Positions 26,314 through 37,512 of a stretch of DNA of 64,000 nucleotides are shown here, piece by piece; the stretch's first letter is position 1, and each line of letters starts with the position of its first letter. The position numbers were made by a program, and so were the translations under genes. Origin of the DNA: Taenia hydatigena (taxonomy: Eukaryota; Platyhelminthes; Cestoda; Cyclophyllidea; Taeniidae). The notes beneath the pieces were generated by a model. The model did not search any database and was not told where the DNA came from. It saw only the letters and a list, made by a program, of their open reading frames with translations. The DNA lies in the NCBI GenBank assembly GCA_036345935.2, contig JADWOT020000004.1, positions 7,102,168-7,166,167 of the forward strand, in the 5' to 3' direction.

Positions 26314-27270
26314 ACGCAGTTAATTCTTCTACCGCTGAGCAAATCATGCAATTGAACTACAATGACTCCGCTTGAAAAAGCCATTGCTCAATTCATCAAT
26401 TTGAAAAGACATTAGTTCACTTATTGGGAGTATGTTCCTCCCCACAGGGCGAATAATAATGTCCCTCATGAAAGGAACCACAGTGCTAACAATGAGAGGC
26501 CTCACGTATTGGCACGATTGTGGCGACTTGGTGCAACACCTTATGGCAGATATGGAGGCTCATCGAAAGGACAGCTCTACCAATAAGGCAATAACTCAAA
26601 GTAGAAGCTACTCCTTCAACTGGACCATCTTAAGTCCAACGAGAACTATTTTGACAACTTTATCATTCTATCTTACGGCTACCATCCACCGTCTCGCATG
26701 TGTGACACATCTAGCCACTTCTTCCTCCCTTCATTCTTCCCTTCTTTCCTTCCTACCTTCCTTTCTTCCGTCCCTCCTTTCTCTTTCCTTCTCTTCTTCG
26801 AAAAGCAAGCCTGCTGTCCCACCGGTGTGGTATGTGTTGGTTCTTTCCTTACCACCATCGAAAATGCACATACTGGATGTGCTGCATAAATGCCTTCAAC
26901 ACTCACACCCGTCTTCCCGTCACACGCAGCAACAGAAACCCACTACTCAAGTCATCTGAGTAACACTTTTATTCCACTCGCATTTCCAGCTCACTGGCAT
27001 TGTGAGGCGACAGTACAGCCTCATCGTTGTGGGTGGTTGCTATCACTTCCACAAGCACATTCAACGCACCTACACCTCACCTACACCACAAAGCAGCACA
27101 TCTTTCCAGTCGTGCCAGTAATAATTATCATCATTAGCTTCCACCATGCACCACAATCCAGCGTGGTGATAGTGCAGTCACCACACAGAAAGCGCTGCTG
27201 ACTTTCAAATGGTGAGGCTATCGATTGAATCCATTCATCGTGTCACACACTCAAACATACCGCCACGATA

Positions 27271-28237
27271 ATGTTTGCAGATCGGTTGTATGCAGAAACG
27301 CTCTTTATCTTGGTCTACATTTCGCTTTGGTTTTTCGGTCACTTTGGCATTTTTCGTTTGCGCTTTTTCTTTCTCGCGTGGACCCTCGTGGACATGGCGC
27401 AAGCAGTGTCCACGAGGAGAGGTAGGTGCTCGCCCTTACACACACACCTCTACTAACCTCATTGTCATGCAGGTTGCCAAAGACGCCAAAAGGCTGTCTC
27501 TCACAAAGCACTTCAGACAGATGTTCATGTGGAAGAAGAGCGGGTGGAGCAAGTGGAGGAGATGGAGAACTCGACTGGCGCATCTGATGCGAAGCTGGTG
27601 AGGTTCCAACAGATACTGCAATTCTTCGCCTCGCCTCCAAGTCATTCGATGCGGAGGCGGCAGCGACGGTCGGCAGAAACAGAAGGAGATACCGGCGCCG
27701 CAGACACGACCTACGGTGTTACCGACCTTCCGGATGAGTACGAATGGAGGGAAGAAGGAGGAGGTGGTGGTGGTGGTGTGGATAGCGCAAAGGGCCTTTG
27801 CGCTGAGGAGGAGGAGGAGGATGAGAAGACGGATGGATACAAATGGCCATTCGAGGAGGGACGAGGACGGGCAGGAGGAGGAGGAGGAGGAGCAGTTGGA
27901 GCGGGAGGAGTGGGTGGAGCGTGAGCGGGAGCAGGCGCAGGTGCGGGATGGGCAGCGCGAGGAGAACGAGCAGGAGGAGGAGGAGGAGCAGGAGCATGAG
28001 GAGCAGGAGGAGGACGGGAGAATGGAGAAGGAGGTGAAGAAGGAGGAGGCGCACAATGTCATCATGGAGAGCGGTCACCACGTACACGGCAAAGCAAAGA
28101 AGACGCGCAGCGGCAGGTGGCGTCGGCTCTTCACCAACTCAATCGGTGGACTCGCGTGGCACCAACAACACAAGGGACCACCTCACCAACACCCACACCG
28201 ACACCGACACCGGTTTACAGACTCCATGATGCATTGA
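27271..28237 (+). pseudogene. Membrane-segment/acidic-tail gene, third copy (frameshifted)
   Basis: Two exons: 27271-27421 encodes a short hydrophobic N-terminus (LFILVYISLWFFGHFGIF, then FFFLAWTLVD). A 51-nt intron (27422-27472) follows, with GTAGGT donor, TACTAAC branch sequence and CATGCAG acceptor. Exon 2 from 27473 continues in the same frame into VEEERVEQVEEMENSTG and an acidic/arginine-rich low-complexity tail. In this copy two bases are missing after GGCCTTTGCGCTG (about 27,805), so the frame ends at 27924 and the tail continues in another frame (27716-28237). The inverted-repeat copies do not have this lesion. Function unknown; the hydrophobic segment could be a signal anchor. Confidence 0.45.
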
Positions 28238-29220
28238 TGATGGAGCAAAGTGTGCTTCTTGCCTACCACCAATTCACACCAAGTCAAGTTGGTGAGAGCA
28301 TTGTCCTTCCTGTTAATGCAGCAGCATCTGCACTATGAGCAGCAGCAGGAGAGGAGGAGGAGAAGGGCGTTGTTGTTGTCGTTGTTGTGGTTGTTAGGGA
28401 CACTGTAGTTGTCACGGTTGGCTCAGCAGCAGTAGCAGCAGCAGCAGGAGGAGGAGGTAGATGACGATGATGACCTCTACCCATGCCAAGAGCGAAGGAC
28501 TTCCGTTCGTCCGTCCGTCTCTCTTACCTTCCTATTTTTTTTCTCTCCTTTTTCATTTAGTGTTCGGTTGAGATGTCCCGGTGCCAACAATGTCTCGCCC
28601 ATGTCCACCGTCAGAGTCGACAATTGTGCCCCTGCTGCCATCGCCGATGCCGTTGTTCACCGCCATGCGTGATGTCTCCTCGTTCTTCACTTCTTTCTCC
28701 GTTCCGATGCCTCCCCTCTCTCTCTCTCCCTCCCTCCCTCCCTCCCTGCCTCCCTTCCCCCTCCCTGTTTCCCTCCCTCCCTCCCCGCCTTCCTTCCTTC
28801 CTTTCTCCCTTCCTCTTCTTCCTCGAGTAGCTGCTTGTCTTCCACCGTCGCCCTTCCTTCTTTCGTATTCACATCTCACCCCTCCGCTTCCTCTCATTCG
28901 CATTCATCCGGACCTTCGGTCGTGCCGTGGACGTCTGCTGCTGATGCGTCGGCTCCTTCCATTTCGCCACCGTCAGCGATGACTTGCAGTATCCGTTGCA
29001 ATCCACCAAACTTCACATCAGATGCGACTACTCGCGAGTTCTCCCTCCGCCCCCACTGCCCACCCTGCCCATTTGTCCCACTATCTCTGCTTCCGCATGA
29101 ACATTCGTCTGAGGTGCTTTGTGTCAGACAGCTTCTTGGCTTCTTTGGCAACCCACATACCACCTTTCTTATTTGTGTTCTTCTTCTTTTTCGTTCCAAT
29201 ACATCTCTTTTGTTCATCAG
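27473..29220. repeat. Diverged inverted paralogue pair inside the unit
   Basis: 27473-28080 on the plus strand and 29212-28580 on the minus strand are related: both begin GTTGCCAAAGA.GCCAA (VAKDAKRLS against VAKEAKKLS in one frame), both contain CATCTGATG.GAAG and CCGGATGA.T.CGAATG, and both end in an EKEVK.EE segment. The minus member has a stop soon after PDECE and lacks the splice acceptor. The same pair exists in both arms of the large inverted repeat. This is an older palindromic duplication nested in the younger one. Confidence 0.6.
28727..28805. repeat. (CCCT)n microsatellite
   Basis: C/T-rich tetranucleotide tract; the same tract differs in length and purity at 36,000-36,080 (as GGGA) and 59,020-59,115. 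Confidence 0.85.
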
Positions 29221-30825
29221 ACGAAGGCCTTATCTCACTTATCACTTAGTAGGCGGCAGGATGGCTGCGATGCCACAGAATCCACCTTACTGTCGGTTTG
29301 AGCTCACTCTTCACCGACCACTTCGAAGCATTCAATACCACATCCCGACTCTGTCTTATGGTCGTTGAGTTGTGTGACAACATCTCTTTCACATTATAAT
29401 AAGACATTCACTTCATCAGTTGTGTATTTATGATAGAAGAGATAAAAGACTTTGATCCACTTGCTCTTTAATTTGGCACGGGAACACACACACACACACC
29501 GAGAGTGTGTCAATTCATGAACAATGACGCCTGGGTGGTGGGAGGAAGAGGAGTGGGAATAATAGAAGACGCAGGCCACGTGAATTCAGAAGTGAACGCA
29601 AGGCATCAAAATGCAACCGAACAGTTGCTCAAGTAATAAATAAGTACCTCATTATTTGATTGAACTAACCATAGCTGGGTAACTCAAATGCTACGATGAC
29701 GACGACGGCGTCGACGGTGTGGCAACCAGGCAGAACGTAGGCACCCAGTGCAGTTGTAAAGTGACAGAATCGGTTTTTGCACCCAATACTACTAATGTGT
29801 GCGTCAGCAAATGACAAGTGTCGCCTCCCTCCTTACCGCCTCACTAACAATGTGGGATATGTACCACCACAACCACCATCATCATCACCACCTCCTCCTT
29901 ATGTGGCTGCCACCGCTGCAGCCGCCGCCACTAGAACGCAAGCCAGACCCTGGCTTTACTACCACTACTGCTACTACTACTCAACAGAGAGAAATTGTGC
30001 GCCGTCGAGTTGGTAAAGCTCCACGTACCGAACGTCTGAGGTGCTTTGTGTCAGACAGCTTCTTGGCTTCTTTGGCAACCCACATACCACCTTTCTTATT
30101 TTTGTTCTTCTTCTTCATGTTTGTTCAAATACATCTCTTTTGTTCATTAGACGAACGCCTTATCTCACTTATCACTTAGTAGGCGGCAGGATGGAGGTGA
30201 TGCCACAGAATCCACCTTACATTTCATTTCCGGGCAACTCTCTCCCTCCACATCAAGTGCTCATCTTTTTAGTCATTCTTGATGAATGACGAGGAAGGAG
30301 CGATGGTTGATGGGATGAAAAGAAGCCCACTGTGATCTGTCTATGCCGACTTGACTTCCATGCATCCAAGCAAATGATGAAGGACGATGAGCAACTAGGT
30401 GATGGCACATGAAATGACTTCTCTTAACAGGGTCACAAGTGGCGTAACTCCTTGCCTTCGCAACTAATTCACTGACTACTTCTTAACAACCCACCGACTA
30501 ATATCACTTTCGATAAAAAATTTCAACTGACATGATCCCTTCAAATTAATCAAGTGGCCGAACTCTTCTGCAACAACTGCCTCATTCTCCGTCACCTCAC
30601 TCTGTGAGGGTTTGCGCCTTCGTGGTTGCCAAGCTATCGGCGTTCGCGTCGTCCTCTCGTCAAGCTTTAGTCCCACGCCGCTGACTGTGCAACTACAAAA
30701 TAATAGTCTACCACAACCTTCCAAAACCGCTCAGAGAAGTCCCAACAATCTTCAGCTAAAATTCAGCAAAGGACTCAAAAGGGAGATTGTTATTTAAGAG
30801 CAAGTTCACCACTCAGGCCGATGTT

Positions 30826-32494
30826 ATTCCGCATAGCACTTGCTGTTAAGCCACCCAAATCCTATCGCATCGTCGGTCAGTGATGTCCACGCATACGTGG
30901 CAGTGGCGGCAGCTGCAGTCGCAGAAGTGGGGCTCTGTGGAGGAGGCGAAGCATAGAAAGGTTGAACTAGCGCCGTCGACAACTCTCCAAATCCCCGTCC
31001 TTTTGGCACCTAGAATATTGACAACGAGTTGTCAGATGGAAATACCTCCTTTTTCTCCTCCTCCTCCTCCTAACAGCAAAGCACAAATCAACACTAACAC
31101 GAGGGACCACCGCCAGTCTACCCAAGCAGTATACCGCAACCCCACTCCACCCCCATTAAGCACACTCCAAACGTCGTTCAAGGCACAAACAACCCTAAAA
31201 ACTAACAAAGCACTCACCATTTACCCCCTATCGTGCTATAGAGTGACAAAAAAATGCACCACGTGGGTAGAAGGACTGATTCCATCGCTCCGAACAACAC
31301 CTAATCGCCACACTTCCTCATCCAACGACTTTTTGAGGTGAAGGCCACAGTCTACCAAACGTGCTCACCCATCCGCCTTTTTCTAACGCCAAGTTAGGCT
31401 TTCGCATTTGCGAGGAACCAGAATCCTTCTCTCCGTAATTACAACTGGCAAGAATAAAGTCCACACCTTTCAATGCGTCTAAACCTTCTTACCGGTTAGT
31501 TCGACCGCAAATCCAAGTCGTTTCTGATGCAAAAAATCAACATTGGCCACTTACCCAGTTGGGCAGCCCAAAACGACTGATGAAACTGCTGTTGTTGCGA
31601 TAGCCATCGTTGGATGAATGAATGAATGAATGAATGTCCCCGTCAGTGATGTCCAGGCATACGCATTAACACAGGCAGAAGCAAAGCTCTGTGGAGGAGG
31701 CAGAGAATAGAACGATTGAGTCGCCGCTTCAATCCATGTAGCTGCGTCCACCAACCGTCTGTGCCGTGCAGTATCACAATTCTTCGCCTTCCAAGCATTC
31801 CGAACCATTGCGCCTGCAACATTGGGAAAGAGTTGTAAGACGGAGATGCTTCCCCACCCCACCCCTCTCATAGCGCAAAGCACAGACCAGCAGAGCCACA
31901 CCCTACCCTCATGCCAACACAAGCGACCACCTCCAATCCATCCAAGCAGTGCACCACAGCCGCAAGCAAATACTTACGACTGCTACAAAGTACAGTCTGC
32001 GTGGTGATGCCAAAGCTTCCCACTAGCCCCACTCCTGCTGCTGCGTCTACCTCACTCACCCACCCACCCATTTACTCACTTACTCACTCAGACACCAACT
32101 CGTTCCATCAAAGCTGAAAATACCTACGATTGAACCATCACCGAGGCCCTCTACACAACACCTTTCGCAGCAAGCATCACATCAACACAACTAATTACCC
32201 TCATCCCGCCCCCAAGTCCTCCGCCATCTCTATGCGCTGCTGCTCCAACACCACGCATATCACAGTGATGACAATAGCGCATCCTTCACCACACAGGTAA
32301 ACAGGAAAAGCACCTTTCCACCCAACATAAGAACAACGCACATCGATTCTCTTACTGCGCCCACAAAAGGCACCAACAACTCAATCCAATCTTACCTAGG
32401 AATGCGCAAAGTCATAGCGAAGGCGAGATTCACGCTCATTGCTACAGCTTCATCTCCATCTCCTTCTTCCTCTTCCTCTTCTTCAACGTCTATT
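30826..32494 (-). CDS. Unnamed six-exon gene crossing the duplication boundary
   Basis: Six minus-strand exons fit together with matching phase at all five junctions. Exon 32494-32396: IDVE then a run of Glu and DGDEAVAMSVNLAFAM, flanked by CATGCTAG and GTAAG. Exon 32283-32199: RMRYCHHCDMRGVGAAAHRD, flanked by GTGAAG and GTAATTAG. Exon 32050-31978: VDAAAGVGLVGSFG, donor GTAAGT, weak acceptor. Exon 31813-31555: AMVRNAWKAK to SFYSLPPPQS and NAYAWTSLT, strong acceptor TGTTGCAG, donor GTAAGTGG. Exon 31444-31369: CNYGEKDSGSSQMRKP, strong acceptor CTTGCCAG, donor GTGAGC. Last exon from about 31011: VPKGRGFGE to PFYASPPPQSPTSA and ATYAWTSLT, stop TAA at 30826. The 31.8 kb exon and the last exon are paralogous, and so is the intron upstream of each. 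No known domain is recognised. The 5' end is missing from the model; a candidate first exon is near 33.25 kb. The last exon lies in the third copy, the first three in the left arm. Confidence 0.55.
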
Positions 32495-33083
32495 CTAGCA
32501 TGAAAACGGAAAAGGAAAATGGAGGATAAGATTTATAAACAAGATGAATACTAGCAAGGAAATAATGAACAACGTTAAAACTCCTCACAAGTCTCTTCAT
32601 CAAATTCCACCGCATTAATCAAAACTCATTTTTGATTAAATAACTAACCACCTGGAAACAGCAAAATCGATCCTACTTATTCGCAAGAAGGATTGTGTAG
32701 TGAAAAATCAACGCGATTGGGCAATGCAAATGGAAAACAAAAAGTCTTGACAGCGACTGCAGCTATTTTTGAAACGATTAGCCCAACATATAGAGTGATA
32801 AAAAAAGAAGAAATGTAAGTACAAACGTATGCATGTAATGGGTGCTTGATCGCAAGAAAGCACCAAGCAAGTAATTGCCAAGCACTCGGTAAGATTATAA
32901 CTCCTCTCAACCAAATTGCACCCCACCAATCAAACTCCAACGTCATTAATACAAAAAACACAGCCTCACACACTGCTGAAACGGTCATAATTTATCACTT
33001 ATAGTGTCATGTAGCTAAATTGCACCTTAGTAAACGTCTCAACAGTCACATTAAGAGGCCTTTGCGTTTACTCCAGCAAGTAC

Positions 33084-33290
33084 CTGTGTAAAAGAAGAAA
33101 GTCGACATTTAAAATATCTGTTAACAACAAAATCACCAAAACTAACCAAAATGCACCAAATGCTTACAAGATTTCCAACTTCTGACGCTAAATAAAGGCT
33201 CATTAATCCGAAACAACGGTCGCCAGAACAGGCAGCACTTACGCGAGCCGCGTACAAAAATGACCAATCAGGTCACAGTTCGTTCGGTAA
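33084..33290 (-). promoter_or_regulatory. Candidate 5' exon and first intron of the unnamed gene
   Basis: On the minus strand, an inverted CCAAT motif (ATTGG near 33263-33269) precedes GGCTCGC followed by GTAAGTGC (donor at 33242). A pyrimidine-rich acceptor TTCTTCTTTTACACAG ends at 33084. This looks like a non-coding first exon with a 159-nt intron. The right arm has the same sequence with a weaker donor (GTAAGAGC) near 62,214. Inference only; no TATA box seen. Confidence 0.25.
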
Positions 33291-34267
33291 AACAATCAAA
33301 CTTTTGATTTTTGTGTGTCTTTAGTGATGCAACAAATAACACAAACTAGAGCAGTTTTGTAACAAGCACAAAATTTAAAGTAGAAACGCAGAGATGAAAG
33401 AATTTACCAATTTTGCACAAGTGAGACATATGGCAATGAAACGTAACAGTCGATCAAAGCATAGATGCCAATCAAGAGGTGTAACAGCGCAAAGTAAATG
33501 TGGTCCACATAACAGCATTTAAATTTTAATGTGTCGCCTTTATAGAAAATTTCAATTGCCTTTAGACATGCATTTTTTAACATTTTTGACGTTTCGAGGT
33601 GTATGAGAAAGCTTTTTCGAATAACTTAGCTGACTTTGTTGCGAATTTGATGGTTTCTAATGACTTTTTATAGTTCGTAAATGAATGACTGGCTTGTGCA
33701 TTCGGCTGAGTGTTGTGTTGTTTTGCTTCTCTTCCCACTCAAATGGGTCGTTTTACTAATGATTATGGGCCAACAATTGTTGGGAAATAAATGTCTTGCC
33801 ATTCGCGACTCAGGGCAGTGTTAAGAGTGGATTACGTTAGTTTGTGGCATGTCCACAGTGGATGAATGGAAGTATGGATGAATGGTTGAGAAGGACCACC
33901 GATTTGGCGCCATTGCAGTAGAAGCGGAAGAGCTCCCAAAGTGAAAGGTAAGGTAGGAGCATAGATGCTGGTTATTTTGTGTGTCTATCAATGATATCAT
34001 TGTGGTACTTGCATGAAGAGGATGGGTTAATTGATTTGTTCTCCTCTAGAAATATGGTGTTAACCAGTGGGTTTGCAGTTTCACAAGTTGATTGAACCTG
34101 CTGAAGATGCGTTTGTAACGCGTTGCACCGTGACCACTCTTCTTGTTACGTTGCACCTACACGTGTGGCATGTGTTTCATATCACCAAGTCATGGCTATC
34201 CAGAATACCCGATGTATTTAAAGCAATAAGGGTGGTGAGGGACAGTTGTGTTGTGTGGTATTTGAAA

Positions 34268-34332
34268 AGGAGGAGGAGGAGGAGGAGGAGGAGGAGGAGG
34301 AGGAGGAGGAGGAGGAGGAGGAGGAGGAGGAG
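34268..34332 (+). repeat. (AGG)n microsatellite, about 21 units
   Basis: A pure AGG tract of about 65 bases. The corresponding place in the right arm (61,221-61,244 on the opposite strand) has only about six units. Confidence 0.95.
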
Positions 34333-36566
34333 AGATCGGTTGGGTAGAAGAAGTGAATTCAGTTAGCGTCATTGTTTAGGCGAAACGGGCACTACTGTTG
34401 GGTGTGGTGATGAGGATTGCTGCTTAGCAGATGAAGCGTGTTTTGCGTAGGTGTTACCTCTGGCAGCAGGGTTCACAGTGACTGGATTGAGGCTTGCTGG
34501 ATCACTTAGTGACGTGGCCTCATGACTATGGGTAAATCGAGGGGTGTGCGGGACAAATGGTGGAGAGGTTGATTGAAAGGGGAAGTGTCGAGTTCAGCTT
34601 TGCCTTGTGTAGAGTGTTCGGCTGTCTGTGAAGGGGAGGAAGGAGGAAGAGAAGAGGATGGGAGGTGGAGGAGGGCACATACAGTGAAAAGCGCATCATT
34701 TTACGCGTCATCCTGCCAATTTCGACGTTTGAATCTTGAGGTAGGATGTCAATACTACTGAAAGGGCGTTCGGTACGTGGAGCTTTACCAACTCGACGGC
34801 GCACAATTTCTCTCTGTTGAGTAGTAGTAGCAGTAGTGGTAGTAAAGCCAGGGTCTGGCTTGCGTTCTAGTGGCGGCGGCTGCAGCGGTGGCAGCCACAT
34901 AAGGAGGAGGTGGTGATGATGATGGTGGTTGTGGTGGTACATATCCCACATTGTTAGTGAGGCGGTAAGGAGGGAGGCGACACTTGTCATTTGCTGACGC
35001 ACATATTAGTAGCATTGGGTGCAAAAAGCGATTCTGTCACTTTACAACTGCACTGGGTGCCTACGTTCTGCCTGGTTGCCACACCGTCGACGCCGTCGTC
35101 GTCATCGTAGCATTTGAGCAACCCAGCTATGGTTAGTTCAATCAAATAATGAGGTACTTATTTATTACTTGAGCAACTGTTCGGTTGCATTTTGATGCTT
35201 TGCGTTCACTTCTGAATTCATGTGGCCTGCGTCTTCTATTATTCCCACTCCTCTTCCTCCCACCACCCAGGCGTCATTGTTCATGAATTGACACACTCTC
35301 GGTGTGTGTGTGTGTGTTCCCGTGCCAAATTAAAGAGCAAGTGGATCAAAGTCTTTTATCTCTTCTATCATAAATACACAACTGATGAAGTGAATGTCTT
35401 ATTATAATGTGAAAGAGATGTTGTCACACAACTCAACGACCATAAGACAGAGTCGGGATGTGGTATTGAATGCTTCGAAGTGGTCGGTGAAGAGTGAGCT
35501 CAAACCGACAGTAAGGTGGATTCTGTGGCATCGCAGCCATCCTGCCGCCTACTAAGTGATAAGTGAGATAAGGCCTTCGTCTGATGAACAAAAGAGATGT
35601 ATTGGAACGAAAAAGAAGAAGAACACAAATAAGAAAGGTGGTATGTGGGTTGCCAAAGAAGCCAAGAAGCTGTCTGACACAAAGCACCTCAGACGAATGT
35701 TCATGCGGAAGCAGAGAAAGTGGGACAAATGGGCAGGGTGGGCAGTGGGGGCGGAGGGAGAACTCGCAAGCAGTCGCATCTGATGTGAAGTTTGATGGAT
35801 TGCAACGGATACTGCAAGTCGTCGCTGACGGTGGCGAAATGGAAGGAGCCGACGCATCAGCAGCAGTCGTCCACGGCATGACCGAAGGTCCGGATGAATG
35901 CGAATGAGAGGAAGCGGAGGGGTGAGATGTGAATACGAAAGAAGGAAGGGCGACGGTGGAAGACAAGCAGCTACTCGAGGAAGAAGAGGAAGGGAGAAAG
36001 GAAGGAAGGAGGGAAGGCGGGGAGGGAGGGAAACAGGGAGGGGGAAGGGAGGGAGGGAGGGAGGGAGGGAGGGAGAGAGAGAGAGGGGAGGCATCGGAAC
36101 GGAGAAAGAAGTGAAGAACGAGGAGACATCACGCATGGCGGTGAACAACGGCATCGGCGATGGCAGCAGGGGCACAGTTGTCGACTCTGATGGTGGACAT
36201 GTGCGAGACATTGTTGGCACCGCGACATCTCAACCGAACACTAAATGAAAAGGAGAGAAAAAAAATAGGAAGGTAAGAGAGACGGACGGACGAACGGAAG
36301 TCCTTCGCTCTTGGCATGGGTGGAGGTCATCATCGTCATCTACCTCCTGCTGCTGCTGCTACTGCTGCTGCTGCTGCTGAGCCAACCGTGACAACTACAG
36401 TGTCCCTAACAACCACAACAACGACAACAACAACAACAACGCCCTTCTCCTCCTCCTGCTGCTGCCGCTCATAGTGCAGATGCTGCATTAACAGGAAGGG
36501 CAATGCTCTCACCAACTTGACTTGGTGTGAATTGGTGGTAGGCAAGAAGCACACTTTGCTCCATCA

Positions 36567-37512
36567 TCAATGCATCATGGAGTCTGTAAACCGGTGTCGA
36601 TGTCGGTGTCGGTGTGGGTGTTGGTGAGGTGGTCCCTTGTGTTGTTGGTGCCACGCGAGTCCACCGATTGCGTTGGTGAAGAGCCGACGCCACCTGCCGC
36701 TGCGCGTCTTCTTTGCTTTGCCGTGTACGTGGTGACCGCTCTCCATGATGACATTGTGCGCCTTCTCCTTCTTCACCTCCTTCTCCATTCTCCCGTCCTC
36801 CTCCTGCTCCTCGCGCTGCCCACCCCGCACCTGCGCCTGCTCCCGCTCACGCTCCACCCGCTCCTCCCGCTCCAACCGCACCTCCTCCTCCTCTTCCTGC
36901 TGCCCGTCCTCGTTCCTCTTCGAGCGTCCCTTTGTCTCCATCCGTCTTCTCATCCTCCTCCTCCTTTCAGCGCAAAGGCCCTTTGCGCTATCCACACAAC
37001 CACCTCCTCCTTCTTCCCTCCATTCGTATTCATCCGGAAGGTCGGTAACACCGTAGGTCGTGTCTGCGGCGCCGGTATCTCCTTCCGTTTCTGCCGACCG
37101 TCGCTGCCGCCTCCGCATCGAATGACTTGGAGGCGAGGCGAAGAATTGCAGTATCTGTTGGAACCTCACCAGCTTCGCATCAGATGCGCCAGTCGAGTTC
37201 TCCATCTCCTCCACCTGCTCTATCTGCTCCACTTGCTCCACCCGCTCTTCTTCCACATGAACATTTGTCTGAAGTGCTTTGTGAGAGACAGCCTTTTGGC
37301 GTCTTTGGCAACCTGCATGACAATGAGGTTAGTAGAGGTGTGTGTAAAGGCGAGCACCTACCTCTCCTGGTCGACACTGCTTGCGCCTTGTCCACGAGGG
37401 TCCACGCGAGAAAGAAAAATCGCAAACGGAAAAAACCAAAGTGACCGAAAAACCAAAGCGAAATGTAGACCAAGATAAAGAGCGTTTCTGCATACAACCG
37501 ATCTGCAAACAT
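36567..37512 (-). CDS. Membrane-segment/acidic-tail gene, left-arm copy
   Basis: Exon 1 (37512-37362) encodes MFADRLYAETLF and a hydrophobic stretch of about 30 residues. The intron is 49 nt (37361-37313: GTAGGT, TACTAAC, CATGCAG), two bases shorter than in the other copies because of one fewer CA unit, and splicing restores the same frame. Exon 2 (37312-36567) runs uninterrupted: VEEERVEQVEQIEQ, a short conserved region (VRFQQILQFFASPPSHS, VTDLPDEYEW), then Glu/Arg-rich sequence (VEREREQAQ, MEKEVKKE) and a His/Pro-rich end. The intron-length change with frame preserved after splicing supports the model. A small membrane-anchored acidic protein is one possibility; ATG choice at 37512 is provisional, because the same ATG overlaps a TTTGCAG that could be an acceptor. 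Not recognised. Confidence 0.45.

Larger units (their letters stand above)
26146..31287 (+). repeat. Third copy of the duplicated block
   Basis: Homologous to most of 56,390-60,809 (same orientation) and to 38,645 down to about 34,780 (inverted). The similarity begins at 'agatgggttagagtca' and is lost after 'gtagaaggactgattcca'. It is the only copy that holds both the block at about 29,395-30,030 (shared with the left arm only) and the block at about 30,200-31,287 (shared with the right arm only). Confidence 0.85.

Noticed and set aside
28835..29368. 177-codon plus frame (also 35,433-35,966 and around 59,160-59,697)
   Set aside because: It is the antisense of the decayed inverted paralogue, is Ser/Pro-rich by composition, and its frame is broken in the right arm.
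29394..29579. 61-codon minus frame repeated exactly at 35,222-35,407
   Set aside because: Its conservation reflects recent duplication of the block; it contains a GT repeat and lacks other coding evidence.
32677..32988. 103-codon hydrophobic frame kept in both arms (62,468-62,779)
   Set aside because: The differences between arms mostly change amino acids (6 of 103), there is no splice or start support, and it overlaps the intron region of the better-supported minus gene.
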